Source: Thermoleophilia bacterium (GTDB lineage: Bacteria > Actinomycetota > Thermoleophilia > Gaiellales > Gaiellaceae). Taken from it: DNA of 5,226 nt. The position numbers and the translations under genes are program-made. Below, piece after piece: positions 4,145-5,226 of the stretch. The stretch lies in assembly GCA_029858755.1 (NCBI GenBank), contig JAOUEK010000177.1, positions 1-5,226 of the forward strand, read 5' to 3'. Every line of letters starts with the position of its first letter. Within the stretch, counting starts at the first letter, position 1. The notes under the pieces were generated by a model. It made no database searches. It worked only from the letters and a program-made list of their open reading frames with translations, and was not told the DNA's origin.

Positions 4145-5226
4145 GCGGCTCCCACCTCGCAGCGCTGCAGGAGCGCGAGCAGGCCCGCTTCCACGACGAT
4201 CACCCGCGGTCGCGAGAGCTCGCCGAGCGCGCGCGCACACACCTCGTCGGCGGCGTGCCCATGCAGTGGATGTCGAAATGGCCGGGCGGCTTCCCGTTGT
4301 TCGTGGCGGAGGCCTACGGCAGCCGCTTCGTCGACGTCGACGGCCACGAGTACGTCGACTTCTGCCTCGGCGACACGGGGTCGATGACCGGTCACGGCCC
4401 GACGCCGACGCTCGAGGCGATCGCCGCGCAGGCGGCTCGCGGCATCACCCTCATGCTCCCGTCGGAGGACGCGCTCTGGGTGGGGGAGGAGCTGACGCGG
4501 CGGTTCGGCCTCCCGCAGTGGCAGTTCGCCCTCACCGCTACCGACGCGAACCGCTTCGTGATCCGCCTCGCCCGCCATGTAACTGATCGTCACAAGGTGC
4601 TCGTCTTCAACTACTGCTACCACGGCACCGTCGACGAGACGTTCGCCACCCTCGTCGACGGCGAGGTCCGGTCTCGCCGCGGGAACCTCGGGCCGCCGGT
4701 CGACCCGAGCGTGACCACGAAGGTCGTCGAGCTCAACGACATCGACGCGCTGGAGGCGGCTCTGGCGCCCGGGGACGTGGCGTGCGTGCTCGCGGAGCCG
4801 GCACTCACGAACGTCGGCATCGTCCATCCCGAGCCGGGGTTCCACGACGCGCTCCGCGAGATCACGCGCCGTACCGGGACACTGCTCGTGATCGACGAGA
4901 CCCACACCATCTGCTGCGGTCCCGGCGGCTACACGGCGGCCGAAGGGCTCGCGCCCGATGCGCTCACGATCGGCAAGCCGATCGCCGGCGGCATCCCCGC
5001 CGCCGCGTACGGGCTCTCCGAGGAGCTCGCCGGCCGGGTGGGCCGCAGCCTCGAGCTCGAGGACATCGACGTCGGCGGCGTCGGGGGCACACTCGCGGGC
5101 AACGCGCTCTCGCTCGCTGCGATCCGGGCGACGCTGGCCGACGTGCTGACGGCGGAGGCGTACGAGCGGATGATCCCGCTGGCGCAGCGTTGGACGGAGG
5201 GCGTCGAGGACGGGATCGCTGCGGCG
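4141..5226 (+). CDS. Class III aminotransferase-fold PLP enzyme, GSA-aminomutase-like (3' end outside window)
   Basis: The frame is open from ATG 4141 to the right edge, giving 362 residues of an enzyme usually about 430-460 aa long, so the C-terminal subdomain is missing. The order of motifs follows glutamate-1-semialdehyde aminomutase and related class III transaminases: an N-terminal HLVGGVP segment (34-40), VDVDGHEYVDF (64-74), IRLARHVTDR (141-150), CYHG (159-162), AEP (218-220), the PLP-ring aspartate Asp252 in IDET, the Schiff-base lysine Lys279 in IGKPIAGG, and GGTLAGN (315-321). The PLP-phosphate segment, SGTEA in GSA aminomutase, is changed to TATDAN (132-137). This argues against a true haem-pathway HemL and for a related, poorly characterised aminotransferase or aminomutase. 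It overlaps the SDR stop by 4 nt without its own ribosome site, so coupling is likely. The amino donor and acceptor are unknown. Tetrapyrrole genes are absent around it. Confidence 0.9.
   Translation, partial: MSGSHLAALQEREQARFHDDHPRSRELAERARTHLVGGVPMQWMSKWPGGFPLFVAEAYGSRFVDVDGHEYVDFCLGDTGSMTGHGPTPTLEAIAAQAARGITLMLPSEDALWVGEELTRRFGLPQWQFALTATDANRFVIRLARHVTDRHKVLVFNYCYHGTVDETFATLVDGEVRSRRGNLGPPVDPSVTTKVVELNDIDALEAALAPGDVACVLAEPALTNVGIVHPEPGFHDALREITRRTGTLLVIDETHTICCGPGGYTAAEGLAPDALTIGKPIAGGIPAAAYGLSEELAGRVGRSLELEDIDVGGVGGTLAGNALSLAAIRATLADVLTAEAYERMIPLAQRWTEGVEDGIAAA

Noticed and set aside
2831..4240. 469-codon minus-strand frame antisense to greA and the SDR.
   Set aside because: greA and the SDR carry complete catalytic motifs on the plus strand; the antisense product is Arg/Asp/Gly-rich and featureless.
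4060..4905. 281-codon minus-strand frame antisense to the aminotransferase.
   Set aside because: The plus strand encodes a contiguous PLP enzyme through this whole stretch.
4141..5226. Naming the PLP enzyme hemL (glutamate-1-semialdehyde aminomutase).
   Set aside because: The fold and several motifs match, but the SGTEA segment is TATDAN, and the SDR neighbour does not fit tetrapyrrole synthesis.

Overview
The window is high-GC DNA with tightly packed genes, short intergenic gaps and a strong G/C bias at third codon positions. Several starts lie 6-7 nt downstream of a TANNNT hexamer, which is the usual layout of leaderless transcripts in Actinomycetota. I infer an actinobacterium, possibly a deep-branching one such as Thermoleophilia. 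That placement rests on style and gene content only, because no rRNA or other marker is present.

Layout. Bases 27-2165 (minus strand) look like one operon: a divergent Amt-family ammonium transporter followed by three very small genes. These encode a 75-aa and a 50-aa single-pass membrane protein and a 78-aa four-cysteine (CxxC...CxxC) protein. Gaps are 12-16 nt, and two of the small genes have near-perfect Shine-Dalgarno sites. The 50-aa gene is easily missed because of its size. Bases 2166-2286 hold the probable amt control region. Bases 2287-2812 (minus) encode two small overlapping membrane proteins, one with a PepSY-like exported domain and one with two predicted membrane helices. At 2807-2866 is a 60-bp divergent promoter region. 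Bases 2867-3319 (plus) encode a GreA-type transcript cleavage factor, followed by a hairpin. From 3359 to the right edge (plus) is a two-gene unit: a classical short-chain dehydrogenase whose stop overlaps, as ATGA, the start of a class III (glutamate-1-semialdehyde-aminomutase-like) PLP enzyme that runs off the window.

How they fit together. The left operon probably handles ammonium uptake, and its two one-helix proteins are candidate subunits or modulators of the transporter. The right unit pairs an oxidoreductase with an aminotransferase-fold enzyme, suggesting interconversion of an alcohol or carbonyl with an amine, substrate unknown. GreA is a housekeeping transcription factor with no evident link to either.

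The most interesting points are the Amt-plus-two-micro-membrane-protein cluster, a Cys in place of the Ser of the Amt ammonium recruitment site, back-to-back leaderless promoters, and a non-canonical PLP-phosphate motif in the terminal enzyme. I found no mobile element, CRISPR array, tRNA or rRNA.
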